From NCBI GenBank assembly GCA_001600355.1, contig BCJU01000001.1:3245178-3309177 (forward strand): a stretch of DNA of 64,000 bases, in the 5' to 3' direction. This document shows, piece by piece, positions 40,409 to 49,517 of this stretch. Position 1 is the first letter of the stretch. The number at the start of each line of letters is the position of its first letter. Both the position numbers and the translations under genes were made by a program. The DNA comes from Meira nashicola (taxonomy: Eukaryota > Basidiomycota > Exobasidiomycetes > Exobasidiales > Brachybasidiaceae). The notes under the pieces were generated by a model that saw only the letters and a list, made by a program, of their open reading frames with translations, had not been told where the DNA came from and searched no databases.

Positions 40409-42211
40409 ATGAATGCTCATATAACAAGATCTCTAAGTAGGTTCTTGCGAGAGTCTGGCGTCAAGAGAGCAGCTCATTTCGAAAGACATGCACAACGTCA
40501 GGTGCAGCTTTTTGCGTCACCAAGACATTTTTCGGATTTGCGAGCATCAACAACAGAATCAAATAGCTTTAGAAGCAGATACAAGTTCACATCAATTTCT
40601 GCTACATTTGCTTCTCTTTTTGCGATAGGATATTTTGGCTTTTCAACAGCTTTTGCAGATGCAGGTGATACAACAAAAACAAGCATAAAAGGGCCTGATA
40701 CGCCACTTTCGATTATAAAAGGAGAAAATGAAAGATTGATAAATATGGCAGAAGTTGAAGAACATAATACAAAAGAAAAAGGTGTTTGGGTTGTAATTCA
40801 AGGAAACGTTTATGATATCACTTCTTTTATCGATAAACATCCTGGAGGTGATCGAATCATTCTGAAAAATGCAGGAAAAGATGTTACGGATATCTATGTT
40901 CCCGTTCATCCTTCTGATGCAATCAAAGAAAATTTGCATCCTTCACAATATCTTGGACAAATTGATCCCTCTACTGTAAAAGAAGAAGTTGAATCAGAAG
41001 AAAATTTAAGTGAACGTGAAGTGAAAAGGAGGAAAGCTCTCAAAAATTTACCTCCGATTGGTTCAATCTTGAATCTTGACGATTTTCAAAAAGTTGCACA
41101 AACAATCTTGACCGATCAAGCTTGGGCTTATTATTCTTCCGCAGCAGATGATGAGATTACAAAACATTTTAATCGATCTGCTTATAGCCGGATATGGTTT
41201 AAGCCAAGGATATTACGTCCGGTAGTAGAGGTAGACTGTAGTACAGAATTGATGGGATTCGATGTCTCTTTACCTATCTATATCTCACCCGCTGCAATGG
41301 CAAAATTAGGACATCCAGAAGGAGAAGCAAATTTAACAAAAGCTGCAGGAGAAGCAAAGATAATTCAAGGTATTTCTGCAAACGCATCAGTTTCACTTGA
41401 TGAAACTATTGCAAATCGTAAATCCGATCAAGCTCTAATTTATCAACTTTACGTTAATAAAGATCGATTAGCATCAGAAAAAATTTTAGCAAAAATACAA
41501 AAACAACCTAAAGGAATATTTGCAGCAATAATGCTTACTGTTGATGCACCCGTAATGGGAAATCGTGAAAGTGATATGCGTGCAAAAGGTGAAATCGTTC
41601 AAACGGGTGGTGAAACGGAAGGAGGATCAAGTGATGGTAAAGGTGTAGGAGCTGCAATTTCAGGTTATATAGATCCAAGCATTGGTTGGGATATAATAAA
41701 GTGGTATAAACAACATTGCAAATTACCTTTAATTCTTAAAGGCGTTCAAACTGTTGAGGATGTTGAACTTGCTTTCAAGAATGGCTGTAAAGGTGTTGTT
41801 TTATCAAATCATGGCGGTCGATCGTTAGAATATTCAAGAGCTCCTATTGATGTTCTTATTGAATTACATCAAAAACGACCTGATCTTTTACAAAAGATTG
41901 ATGTTTTAATTGATGGAGGAGTAAGAAGAGGAACAGACGTTCTAAAAGCAGTTGCTCTAGGAGCAAAAGGTGTTGGTCTTGGCAGACCATTCTTATACGC
42001 ACAATCAGGATATGGACAAGAAGGTGCGAATAGAGCGATTCAAATTATGAAAGATGAAATTGAACGTGGTATGCGTTTATTAGGAATTACTTCTTTGAAA
42101 CAATTAACACCTGAAATGATTGAAATTTTACCGCAAGCATTTGATCCATATTTATTACATCGTCAAGAAGAGAGGCAGAGAGAATATGTGTTTGAACAAG
42201 AAAAGGGGTAA
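40409..42211 (+). CDS. CYB2: Flavocytochrome b2, L-lactate dehydrogenase (cytochrome)
   Basis: 600 residues. Oxidises L-lactate to pyruvate and passes electrons to cytochrome c in the mitochondrial intermembrane space. An Arg/Ser/His-rich presequence (about 1-50) is followed by a hydrophobic sorting segment (FASLFAIGYFGFSTAFA), the bipartite signal expected for the intermembrane space. The cytochrome b5 domain (about 107-190) has haem ligands His144 (HPGGD) and His167, 23 apart as in yeast Cyb2. The FMN domain (about 215-575) begins with the YYSSAADDE region and includes ISPAAMAKLGHPEGE, LTVDAPVMGNRE, active-site SNHGGRSLEY (His468, Arg471) and IDGGVRRGTDVLKA. All catalytic residues expected for the family are in place. 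Confidence 0.96.
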   Translation: MNAHITRSLSRFLRESGVKRAAHFERHAQRQVQLFASPRHFSDLRASTTESNSFRSRYKFTSISATFASLFAIGYFGFSTAFADAGDTTKTSIKGPDTPLSIIKGENERLINMAEVEEHNTKEKGVWVVIQGNVYDITSFIDKHPGGDRIILKNAGKDVTDIYVPVHPSDAIKENLHPSQYLGQIDPSTVKEEVESEENLSEREVKRRKALKNLPPIGSILNLDDFQKVAQTILTDQAWAYYSSAADDEITKHFNRSAYSRIWFKPRILRPVVEVDCSTELMGFDVSLPIYISPAAMAKLGHPEGEANLTKAAGEAKIIQGISANASVSLDETIANRKSDQALIYQLYVNKDRLASEKILAKIQKQPKGIFAAIMLTVDAPVMGNRESDMRAKGEIVQTGGETEGGSSDGKGVGAAISGYIDPSIGWDIIKWYKQHCKLPLILKGVQTVEDVELAFKNGCKGVVLSNHGGRSLEYSRAPIDVLIELHQKRPDLLQKIDVLIDGGVRRGTDVLKAVALGAKGVGLGRPFLYAQSGYGQEGANRAIQIMKDEIERGMRLLGITSLKQLTPEMIEILPQAFDPYLLHRQEERQREYVFEQEKG

Positions 42212-42244
42212 CATTCTATAAAAGTATATTATAATATAGTTTAT

Positions 42245-43687
42245 CTAAGAGGTGATAACATAAGGTGCATAATCGACATGCTTGCGTGCCCAATGACCGA
42301 ATTGCGTATATACTTTTCGTGAGTGTGGAAGGGCGAAAGGTAAAGTGTAGAAATCGTGAGGTTGGAAAGGTGTGATAACGTGAGTGACGTCATTCTTTGC
42401 TTGTCTTGCTTTACGAACGAATTCTTTTCCTTCATCAAGTAAAACTTCTACTCCTCCATTTCCAACGAATAAAGGTGGTAATTGAGACATTTCTTCTACA
42501 CTTTTATAAACGGGCGAAAGCCATGGATCTAATAAATCAAGCGAACAACGTTTTTCATATTTCGGTCCTAATTGCATTGCTTCAACTCCCCAATCTCCGT
42601 ATGTTAATGTGATAATATCCGAACCAAGATTTGAAGGACGTGATTTCCAAGGATCGTTTAAAGTTGAAAGCCAAGGACTTAATAATAATAATCCAGGTGA
42701 AGCTTTTGATTGATTTTCTACATCTCCTCGAATTGCAGGCATTTCTAAACGTAAATAACGTTCAAGTGCCAAAGTTAAATGAGATCCGAAACTATCACCA
42801 CCGATAAATATTTGATCTGGACGATAACCCAAAGTGTCAGTCAAATAAAGATAACCACCTAAAGCTTGAACGAGAGGGATAGGGAAAGGTGCATAAGGTG
42901 CTAAATTATAATCTACCGAAAATACGGGTAATTTTGAAGATTTTGCCAGATTTGAAGCAAGAATTTCTCCCATAAATAGATCACCAGCAGAAAAAGTTAC
43001 TGCTGCACCACCATGAAAGTATAAAACGACTGGTTCTTTTTGACCTCCAGGTTGACGAGCAGGTGGATGTTGTTTTTTTCCGTTTGGTAAAAACCAAAAG
43101 CCACGAGTACGTGATTTTGTCCAAGAAACATCAACCATTGCAGGACCATTGTATGTAGAACAACCTTTTACTTTTTGCGGTTCACCTTTACCATACTTTA
43201 ATGTAAGAATACCACGATAATAAGGTAATTGAGGAGCATCAAACCAAACACGATCATTTCTACGTTTACCTGATTGTTTATGAGCTTGTTTCGTTGCTGC
43301 TTTTAATGTTAAGAGTGGGTGAGCAACTCTACTTCCTGGTCCGCTCATATTCAATGTTGCAAGTGAAGCACCTAACAAACCAGGTTGTTCACGCCATCCA
43401 TGTTCACGTGGTGGTAAAGGTTGAAAACTTGTCAAGACCATCATCCTGATAGAATAACGAACCATTAATGTTCCTAAAGCTGCCACAAAAGACATCCTTC
43501 TATGTGGCCTTAAAAATGGAATGGCAGCACGAATAAAGTTTGCTAAAAATGCAATAGGTAACGTTCCTACCGTTAAGAAATGAAATAATAAAAGTCTAAG
43601 TATTGGTCTCCATTTATTCGGTCTTGGAGGTTTAGCGCTCTTGACAGCAGCCACCAATGCTTCATCTCTAATAGGATCTGGGCTCAT
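42245..43687 (-). CDS. Lipase/esterase-like alpha/beta hydrolase (HSL/steryl-deacetylase type)
   Basis: About 480 residues from the ATG at 43687; the frame runs further upstream to 43843, but those codons look like 5' leader. A hydrophobic helix near the N-terminus (LLLFHFLTVGTLPIAFLANF) suggests membrane anchoring. The oxyanion motif is LYFHGGAAVTFSAGD, the nucleophile elbow is FIGGDSFGSHLTLAL, and the probable catalytic His is in FQPHDFYTLPF. This agrees with the alpha/beta hydrolase-3 family (hormone-sensitive-lipase-like), which includes the Say1 sterol deacetylases. The substrate is not determined. Its stop codon is only 33 bases from that of CYB2, converging. Confidence 0.82.
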   Translation of the reverse strand: MSPDPIRDEALVAAVKSAKPPRPNKWRPILRLLLFHFLTVGTLPIAFLANFIRAAIPFLRPHRRMSFVAALGTLMVRYSIRMMVLTSFQPLPPREHGWREQPGLLGASLATLNMSGPGSRVAHPLLTLKAATKQAHKQSGKRRNDRVWFDAPQLPYYRGILTLKYGKGEPQKVKGCSTYNGPAMVDVSWTKSRTRGFWFLPNGKKQHPPARQPGGQKEPVVLYFHGGAAVTFSAGDLFMGEILASNLAKSSKLPVFSVDYNLAPYAPFPIPLVQALGGYLYLTDTLGYRPDQIFIGGDSFGSHLTLALERYLRLEMPAIRGDVENQSKASPGLLLLSPWLSTLNDPWKSRPSNLGSDIITLTYGDWGVEAMQLGPKYEKRCSLDLLDPWLSPVYKSVEEMSQLPPLFVGNGGVEVLLDEGKEFVRKARQAKNDVTHVITPFQPHDFYTLPFALPHSRKVYTQFGHWARKHVDYAPYVITS

Positions 43688-44351
43688 TGTTGTTTTAGTG
43701 AAAGGCGGGGAAGGTGGTGATAAAGACAAAAAAAAGCTTATCCCGCTACAATTTAATAAAACCCCGCACCTGGAAAGTTTATCATTTTTGTTTAGCTCGG
43801 CTTTCTTTTTCACTGCACCGAGCGCTGTGTACATGCACTGCACTTTCTTTCACGCGTGAAAAATCGATGAAAATAAAAAATATAGCATTAAACCTGTATA
43901 GATAACACTTTCGGTTAATGCTCAATCAATCAAGCCGATTTAAAAGTAAACTTTGCCTCCCGTACCTACCTAATACTATTGATACTGGTATTGAACATGA
44001 ACGTTTATTGAATGATCACAAGAGAAGCTCACATTAGGCCCAAAAAATAGTTACTTAAGCAGCAAAATGATATTCCGCTTCCGAATCCATTACACTTTTT
44101 CCATTCGAATTTTTCCTTTTTTTTTTCTCTCAAACAATACTGATAAAGATTTTTAATTTAACCGCTTTTGCATTCTATTCTTATCGTCAAACGCCGAAGG
44201 AGTGTTTTGCGTATACAACGCCATTAACCAACAAGCGCCCCATTCTTTTTATTAAATGCAAGCTTGGGAGTCTAATAAGAGTATGATGCAGATATAAACT
44301 TGAAATTTTCCATTATACAACAACCACACTGAAAGACTTTGCTTTCTAAAA
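43688..44351. other. Intergenic region at the edge of the secreted-protein island
   Basis: Spacer between the hydrolase gene and the first family 1 copy. It has an AT-rich character and a TATAAA at 44293-44298, 54 bases before the ATG at 44352. No gene supported. Confidence 0.4.
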
Positions 44352-45123
44352 ATGTTTTCTTACCGTTCACTTTTTATGGTAAATCTCTGTCTCTTTATCA
44401 TTCAAATTATGCTCTATGGTAATATCTTTTGCGGTGATACTAGTCCTAGCAGCAGCGTTCATCGCCCAGATCATAGCCAATCGAATCCAAATGAGCCAAA
44501 TCCTAAACTTGCTGGATTATCAAAGAATGGTGTACATATTGAAAGAATGTTAAAGAAGAATCTTAAAAAAGGAGAGATACAACCTCAAGAAGTAGGATTA
44601 CATCGCGTGGCTCACTTATACCGTGATATGGCATCAGCTCAAGGGGTTTCGAAACTCTTTCAAAACAAAATAATTAGAAAGAAAACAATATCTCGATAAC
44701 AGAGGCAGAGGTGATTTAACTTCACTTAAGTCTCGTATTCGTTCAAAGTGGTATAAATCGTCAGAGCATCGCTATAATGAATCGGTAAATACAAAGGAGA
44801 AATATAAAAAGAAAATTCGAAATATCGTTTCTGATGTAGCAATTCATCAACAGCATGGAAATATACATGAAAACGGTGTACCTAAAATCACAAAAAGTCA
44901 TTGGAGTGATTCTTTAGCATTAGGCTATCATCATGACGCAAGAGTCACTTCTGAGCCGGGGTATCAAAGTCGTAATTCCTCCCCTCCTCCTTCTGGTTTC
45001 ACTAGAAATATTGGATTTTCAATCAATTCGCCCCCTCAATCAGCTCATTCAATAAGACATAATGCTTCATTAGGTCGTTCAAACCCATCTTCACCTTCAC
45101 CGGAGCATTCATCTTCTAAATAA
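44352..45123 (+). pseudogene. Family 1 secreted protein, copy 1, frameshifted
   Basis: The 5' part encodes 115 residues: a signal peptide (SLFMVNLCLFIIQIMLYGN), then NPKLAGLSKNGVHIERML and QEVGLHRVAHLY, the family's first block. It stops at 44699. The frame one base on is open from 44674 to the TAA at 45121-45123 and encodes the rest of the family pattern: a basic helical stretch, NIVSDVAIHQQHGN, SLALGYHHD and a Ser/Pro-rich tail. A +1 shift within 44674-44699 would therefore join them. An 82-nt intron starting at GTGATA (44623) would also restore frame, but its splice sites are poor. Either a recently broken gene, a sequencing error, or a recoded gene. Confidence 0.65.
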
Positions 45124-45476
45124 ACAATTTAGTATTTAGTACTTCTTTTTCGTCTTAATGATATATAGTTTTATACTTTTTTATTTCTCAATCCTATTTT
45201 ATCTTCTTTATCCTCATTCAGTTATTTAGATGCTTTCAACACCCTTCTATTCCTAATTAAACGAGAAGATTTTGCCAATGACTTTAAAATATAATTTAAT
45301 CTTATTATATTAAATTTATTAAGTATACCTTAAACAATGCCTTTGTGTATCATAATTCTTTTAATGCCCCTTGAATGTACAAATTCGAGCATAGCATTGT
45401 GTACGAACACAAGAGATTTATAATATATAAAGGGATTCATCCTGTCAAGATCAATTCCTCTTTACAACATTCTATA
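45124..45476. other. Intergenic region, family 1 copies 1 and 2
   Basis: Very AT-rich. A TATA element (TATATAA, 45424-45430) precedes the next ATG by about 50 bases. No other feature seen. Confidence 0.4.
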
Positions 45477-46301
45477 ATGGTGAAGCAACTATATTGTTTT
45501 TCTTGTAAGCATCTCTTGGTATATATCTTAAGCTTTACCGCTTTAACTTCTTCAATGTTATTCAATCATGAAAGTTCAATTAATCCGCCATCACCAAATC
45601 GATCACCCGAAAGACCTTTTCATGCAAATGAAATTACACCAAATTTACCTGAATTAACAGAAAACGGCAAAGAGATTGAAAAAGATTTAGAAGAAAGAGT
45701 ACGTACAAATAGACTCCGACCTACTAAAGTTGGTTCTGAAAGAGTATATAGAACACGTTATAGTCATTTTCGAGCGGAAGCCGATCGAAATATCCAACAT
45801 ATTAGTGGTCTTACATTAAAAAACAAATTCGTAAATTGAATCGTACTTGGTTAGGTAGACAGTATATCAAACGTAAAGAATTAAAAGAACAGTTACAAGA
45901 ATCAAGAATCGAAAAGAATAAAGGTAGAAAAGCACTTCAAGATATAGCTCATGATTCTGCAATTCATAAGAAATATAAAACGTTTAGAGAAAAAGACGTA
46001 CAACATATAAATAAAACCTTTCTTCAAGAATCAAAAGAATTAGGTTATCATAGCGATGGACGATCAAATGGTTCTGATTTTAGTTATAGAAGCCGATCTC
46101 CTAGTCTACATGGTACGACACCGGATGATCTGTTTTTTGGTCGTCCTTCACGCCCTACAACTTCGCCCCGCTTCACATAAATCAAGTTCATCATCTGATC
46201 ATCTTCCTTCTCTTTCTCTTACTGAACTTTCAAGTAAGTCTACTTCTCCTCCTATCTCTCCAAAAGGTTCCACCGCAACATCACGTCGTCGATTTCCGTG
46301 A
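45477..46301 (+). pseudogene. Family 1 secreted protein, copy 2, with -1 shift at A_AAA_AAC
   Basis: The start at 45477 gives a signal peptide (LLVYILSFTALTSSMLFN) then TPNLPELTENGKEIEKDLEE and KVGSERVYRTRY; the frame ends at 45837-45839. The -1 frame is open from 45806 and continues the family: a lysine-rich helix, ALQDIAHDSAIHKKY and SKELGYHSDGRSNGSDF, stopping at 46180. The overlap contains TTA AAA AAC in the upstream frame, that is the heptamer A_AAA_AAC at 45818-45824, a classical -1 slippery site. Beyond 46180 a third frame, equal to the first, encodes a Ser/Pro/Arg tail to 46301, so a second lesion is possible. Loss of one A from the A-run is the simpler explanation. Confidence 0.65.
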
Positions 46302-46477
46302 TATTGTTGTCTTGTGTTTTAAATTGTTTTATATAACACTGCCTTTGTTTAGTGTATTTAATGTGTATAGCAGTGTTAACAAGTTGCTTTTATCCCCGAT
46401 CAAACTGTTTGTGATGTTCAATGAAACTGTCAATTGAGTAAACCTTTTCTTTAAACATCAATCACAAACGATAAAAC
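46302..46477. repeat. Intergenic region with 9-base inverted repeat
   Basis: TAACACTGC at 46334-46342 and GCAGTGTTA at 46370-46378 are perfect inverted copies around a 27-base loop, between copies 2 and 3 of family 1. It could fold as a hairpin in the 3' flank of copy 2, but no T-run or other terminator sign is attached. Confidence 0.35.
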
Positions 46478-47101
46478 ATGATGATGTTTATTAGGTTTGT
46501 CATACGTGCATGTCTTACTCTTCTTTTACATTCGAATCTTTCATCTTCATCATCTCCATCACATCCAGATACAATAAATCAAAATGCTCTTAGAGCACAT
46601 CCAAACCTTCCCGGCTTATCTGCTACAGGTAAAGAACTCGAAAATGTTCTCCAAAAGCATATAAATGATCCAAGCAGTACAATGTTACCCTCTCATAAAC
46701 GATATGTATTATTAGCAAATGCTGCTCGTGGTGCAGAAAAGTCAAGAAATCATTGGCATAAAGAAAAAGAAAGATTAAATGAAAAACTTCAAAAGTCAGG
46801 ACGTAAAATTGATTCTAAAATAGGAAATATTCTAAGAAAAATACCAGGTTTCTTAGAATCAAAATATCAACGTGCAACTAGAAAGAGAAATGAAGGAATG
46901 CAAACATTGATTGACATTGCAAAGGATTCAGCTATCCACCAACAACATGGTCATTTAATTGAATTGCACACAAAGAGGATCAATCGAATGAAGTTTTCTC
47001 AATCAAGAGATATTGGCTATATAACACCGAAAGCATCTCCTCCGAGGGATCCTTCTAGGAACAGTGACGTCAAAATTGAAGATTTACCTCCTTCACCTTG
47101 A
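46478..47101 (+). CDS. Family 1 secreted protein, copy 3 (intact)
   Basis: 207 residues. Signal peptide at about 1-25 (MFIRFVIRACLTLLLHSN). The mature protein has no cysteine. Block 1 is HPNLPGLSATGKELENVLQK, with SHKRYVLLANA in place of the VGxERVYR step. A long basic, probably helical middle follows (HWHKEKERLNEKLQKSGRK). Block 2 is LIDIAKDSAIHQQHGHLI, block 3 SRDIGYITPKASPPRD, and the end is short (EDLPPSP) with no Arg/Ser tail. Closest to copy 4 (HPDLHGLSPTG, DIAKDSTIHHHHGHLI). No known domain. Likely secreted; function unknown. One of three complete tandem copies, so it is a good reference for the family architecture. Confidence 0.78.
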   Translation: MMMFIRFVIRACLTLLLHSNLSSSSSPSHPDTINQNALRAHPNLPGLSATGKELENVLQKHINDPSSTMLPSHKRYVLLANAARGAEKSRNHWHKEKERLNEKLQKSGRKIDSKIGNILRKIPGFLESKYQRATRKRNEGMQTLIDIAKDSAIHQQHGHLIELHTKRINRMKFSQSRDIGYITPKASPPRDPSRNSDVKIEDLPPSP

Positions 47102-47544
47102 ATGGTATATCATATATTTCTCTTTTATTGTAAGTATTTCTACCACCTTTGATAATAGCCCTCTTTTGAATGTAATCACATAAGTAAGATGTAAACAAGT
47201 TTTGCATTTTAGCGCCATGAGTATTTTTTTATCCCGGTGGCAGGGATGTGGCAGGACTCTAAATGCTTACACAAGTTTGAAATAATCAAATGCAAATCCT
47301 CCCTACGATAAAATGTTTGTTGTACACAAATTATTTATAATCATTTCCCAATATGATTATTAAAAGTTCTTGGGCTAAACGTGTTCTTTATCCCCGGTGG
47401 CAAGGATGTGGCAGGACTCTAAATACCTACACAAATTGAATTATAAAATAGTCAAATGCAAATTTGTACACAAACTTGAATATAAATTGTCCATTTATCA
47501 TCTCCCAATCGTTCCCCTCAAACAACATTCAACGTTAGCGAATA
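47102..47544 (+). repeat. Tandemly duplicated promoter upstream of copy 4
   Basis: Two imperfect direct copies of about 130 bases, at roughly 47229-47358 and 47388-47514, offset by 159. Both read ATCCC(C)GGTGGCA, then GGATGTGGCAGGACTCTAAA, then CTACACAA or TTACACAA, TCAAATGCAAAT, TTGTACACAAA and CATTTCCCAAT or ATCATCTCCCAAT. The second copy ends at the start of the copy 4 gene and includes its TATA element (TATAAAT, 47481). The first copy has a matching AT-rich position (TTATAAT) but no gene after it. This is a promoter duplication, or the trace of a gene lost between them. Confidence 0.7.
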
Positions 47545-48174
47545 ATGATGAAATCAGTTATTGTATTCCTCTTCACTTTTTTATTTTCAACTTTTACATC
47601 AGCATCCTCTCCGGAGACGCTGAGAGAAGTTGCTAATCAAGCACATCCAGATCTTCATGGTTTGTCTCCTACTGGTATTCAAATTGAACATGATGTTCAA
47701 AAGCATATAGATCAATCTGCCCAACTTAGAAGACCTGTACTACCTCGTCATAAACGTGCTGGTTTATTAGAACTTGAGGCAACATCTGCAGAATCTGCAA
47801 GAAACCAATGGCATATGAAAGAAGATGATTTGAATAAAAAGCTTCAAAGATCAAATAAAATCAAGAAAGCTTTTTCAAAAATTCCAAAAATAGGCGCAGA
47901 AGCCAAACGAAAAACTGCAGAAAAGATGAAAAGTAAAGAAATTAAAAAATTAAATGATATCGCAAAAGATTCAACAATCCATCATCATCATGGCCATCTT
48001 ATTCATGAAGATTTAAAAGTTATTAATGAAGTTAAATTTCCATTATCAAGAGAACTTGGTTATTCAACACCAAAAGCATCTCCGACAAGGGATTCACAAC
48101 ATGGTAGCAAGGTTGGAAGTGGTCACTTACATTATTCAGATTTACGACCACCTTTTGGATCACCTTCACAATGA
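47545..48174 (+). CDS. Family 1 secreted protein, copy 4 (intact, shortened tail)
   Basis: 209 residues with a signal peptide (SVIVFLFTFLFSTFTSAS) and a cysteine-free mature part. Block 1: HPDLHGLSPTGIQIEHDVQK; then LPRHKRAGLLELEATSAESA. Middle: lysine-rich. Block 2: LNDIAKDSTIHHHHGHLI. Block 3: SRELGYSTPKASPTRD. It ends GSPSQ at a TGA (48172-48174). The same frame after that TGA stays open for 17 codons to a TAA at 48226-48228 and reads as an Arg/Ser tail (RSPSLSSSRSRSLSP), matching the tails of copies 1, 2 and 6. So the stop seems to have cut an older tail, or read-through adds it. Function unknown. Confidence 0.78.
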   Translation: MMKSVIVFLFTFLFSTFTSASSPETLREVANQAHPDLHGLSPTGIQIEHDVQKHIDQSAQLRRPVLPRHKRAGLLELEATSAESARNQWHMKEDDLNKKLQRSNKIKKAFSKIPKIGAEAKRKTAEKMKSKEIKKLNDIAKDSTIHHHHGHLIHEDLKVINEVKFPLSRELGYSTPKASPTRDSQHGSKVGSGHLHYSDLRPPFGSPSQ

Positions 48175-48228
48175 CCTAATCGCTCACCTTCACTTTCAAG
48201 TTCACGTTCACGTTCATTGTCACCTTAA

Positions 48229-48567
48229 ATAACTTAACATGCTATTATCTTTTCCCTGTATATGCTCTCACATTCTCCTGTACATGTTCCCTTACATGAT
48301 ATTTTCCTCACTTTTCAATATCTCAATTATGAATATGTTCATTTTTATTGAAGCGAAAGCTAAGAATCCTTAGGCTGTGAATATTTTTGATCCCCGTGGG
48401 CTAAAATATTCTTCGGTCTAGTCTTTGATGGGGCTTAAATCTGCATGTTTATAGATTGCCGCGACAATACTCGTGGCTAAGGATGTCCTAACAATCAGTT
48501 TCTCATTCATATATAAATGGCTTTTTATTTTTCATTCAAATTTTTTTATCTTCAGCTTTCACGTATC
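48229..48567. other. Intergenic region, family 1 copies 4 and 5
   Basis: AT-rich promoter region; TATAAAT at 48512-48518 lies 56 bases before the ATG of copy 5. No other gene. Confidence 0.4.
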
Positions 48568-49140
48568 ATGCTGTTTACAGCTTTTAGAACGTTTAAGCTT
48601 TTGCTTTTAAGTCTTGCTTTAAGTCAGTTGAATTTAGTATGCTCAACAGAAAGGACAACAAACAGTCAGGTAAACTCGGTGAGAGCTTCATCAAAAGCCA
48701 GCTTTCCTAATCCTAGACTTCAAGGTTTAAGTCAAATAGGATTAAAACATGAAAAAGACTTGACACATGAATTGTTGAATGACAAGATAAAGTTAGAAGA
48801 TGTTGGTAATGAAAGGGTATCAAGATTATCCAAACAAAGACAAGAAACAGAAAGAAAATATAAAGTTAGCCAAGACAATATATCTTATTTTAAGCATCAA
48901 TACCGAGAACTCAAGCATAAGACAAAAGAATTACCGCATAGGCATGCTTTTCGCAAGAAAGCGGCCTATCTTACTTTTATACAAAAGGGCAGAATATACA
49001 AAAAAGCATTAGATGATATTCATAAAGACGTAAGCACACATGTAAAGCAAGGAAATCTTAGTCAAAATGATGTTCATTCTATTTTGGGGATAGAAGATAA
49101 ATCTTCCCCATATAGCCCATCCTCATCCGTTTCTTCATAA
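48568..49140 (+). CDS. Family 1 secreted protein, copy 5 (intact)
   Basis: 190 residues from the ATG at 48568, which directly precedes a signal peptide (TFKLLLLSLALSQLNLVCS); the in-frame ATG at 48517 is rejected because the TATA element is at 48512. Block 1: NPRLQGLSQIGLKHEKDL, then EDVGNERVSRLSKQRQETER. The middle is strongly basic (YFKHQYRELKHKTKELPHRH). Block 2: ALDDIHKDVSTHVKQGNLSQ. There is no SRELGY block; it ends in a Ser/Pro tail (SSPYSPSSSVSS). Closest to copy 6 in block 1 (VGNERV) and block 2. Cysteine only at the signal-peptide boundary. Function unknown. Confidence 0.77.
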   Translation: MLFTAFRTFKLLLLSLALSQLNLVCSTERTTNSQVNSVRASSKASFPNPRLQGLSQIGLKHEKDLTHELLNDKIKLEDVGNERVSRLSKQRQETERKYKVSQDNISYFKHQYRELKHKTKELPHRHAFRKKAAYLTFIQKGRIYKKALDDIHKDVSTHVKQGNLSQNDVHSILGIEDKSSPYSPSSSVSS

Positions 49141-49517
49141 GTTTCAAAGTTATTTCAATATATCTATCTTCTTATACATATCATTATCTTTTTGTTATGA
49201 CAATTTACTGTTCTTTCTTGATCATAGCAGAACTTTTTCAGACTTTATACATTCTTGCCCCTTTAGAGGCAGAGCGTATGTGTACACAACACCGATGCAC
49301 CGTGGTCTATACTGAATTTGATTGTTTATGCAAAAGCGATGCTGTATTTACGCCTTGAATGTGGTTTGTTTTATGCAAAAGCAATGTTAAATTTACGCCT
49401 TAGGTGTGTTTGTTAGAAAGTTTACACAACAAGAAAGAGAATAAATACAAAAAACAATCCTTTTTTTCCAACTTTCTTGTCGTTCCCAAATCTTTTCCAG
49501 AACACACTTTGCCAACA
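49141..49517. repeat. Intergenic region with tandem 45-base repeat upstream of copy 6
   Basis: Two adjacent imperfect copies at about 49323-49368 and 49367-49412 share TTATGCAAAAGC, ATG, ATTTACGCCTT and GTGTTTG or GTGGTTTG. The array lies 105-195 bases before the ATG of copy 6, so it may carry regulatory sites in duplicate. No gene seen in the rest. Confidence 0.6.
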
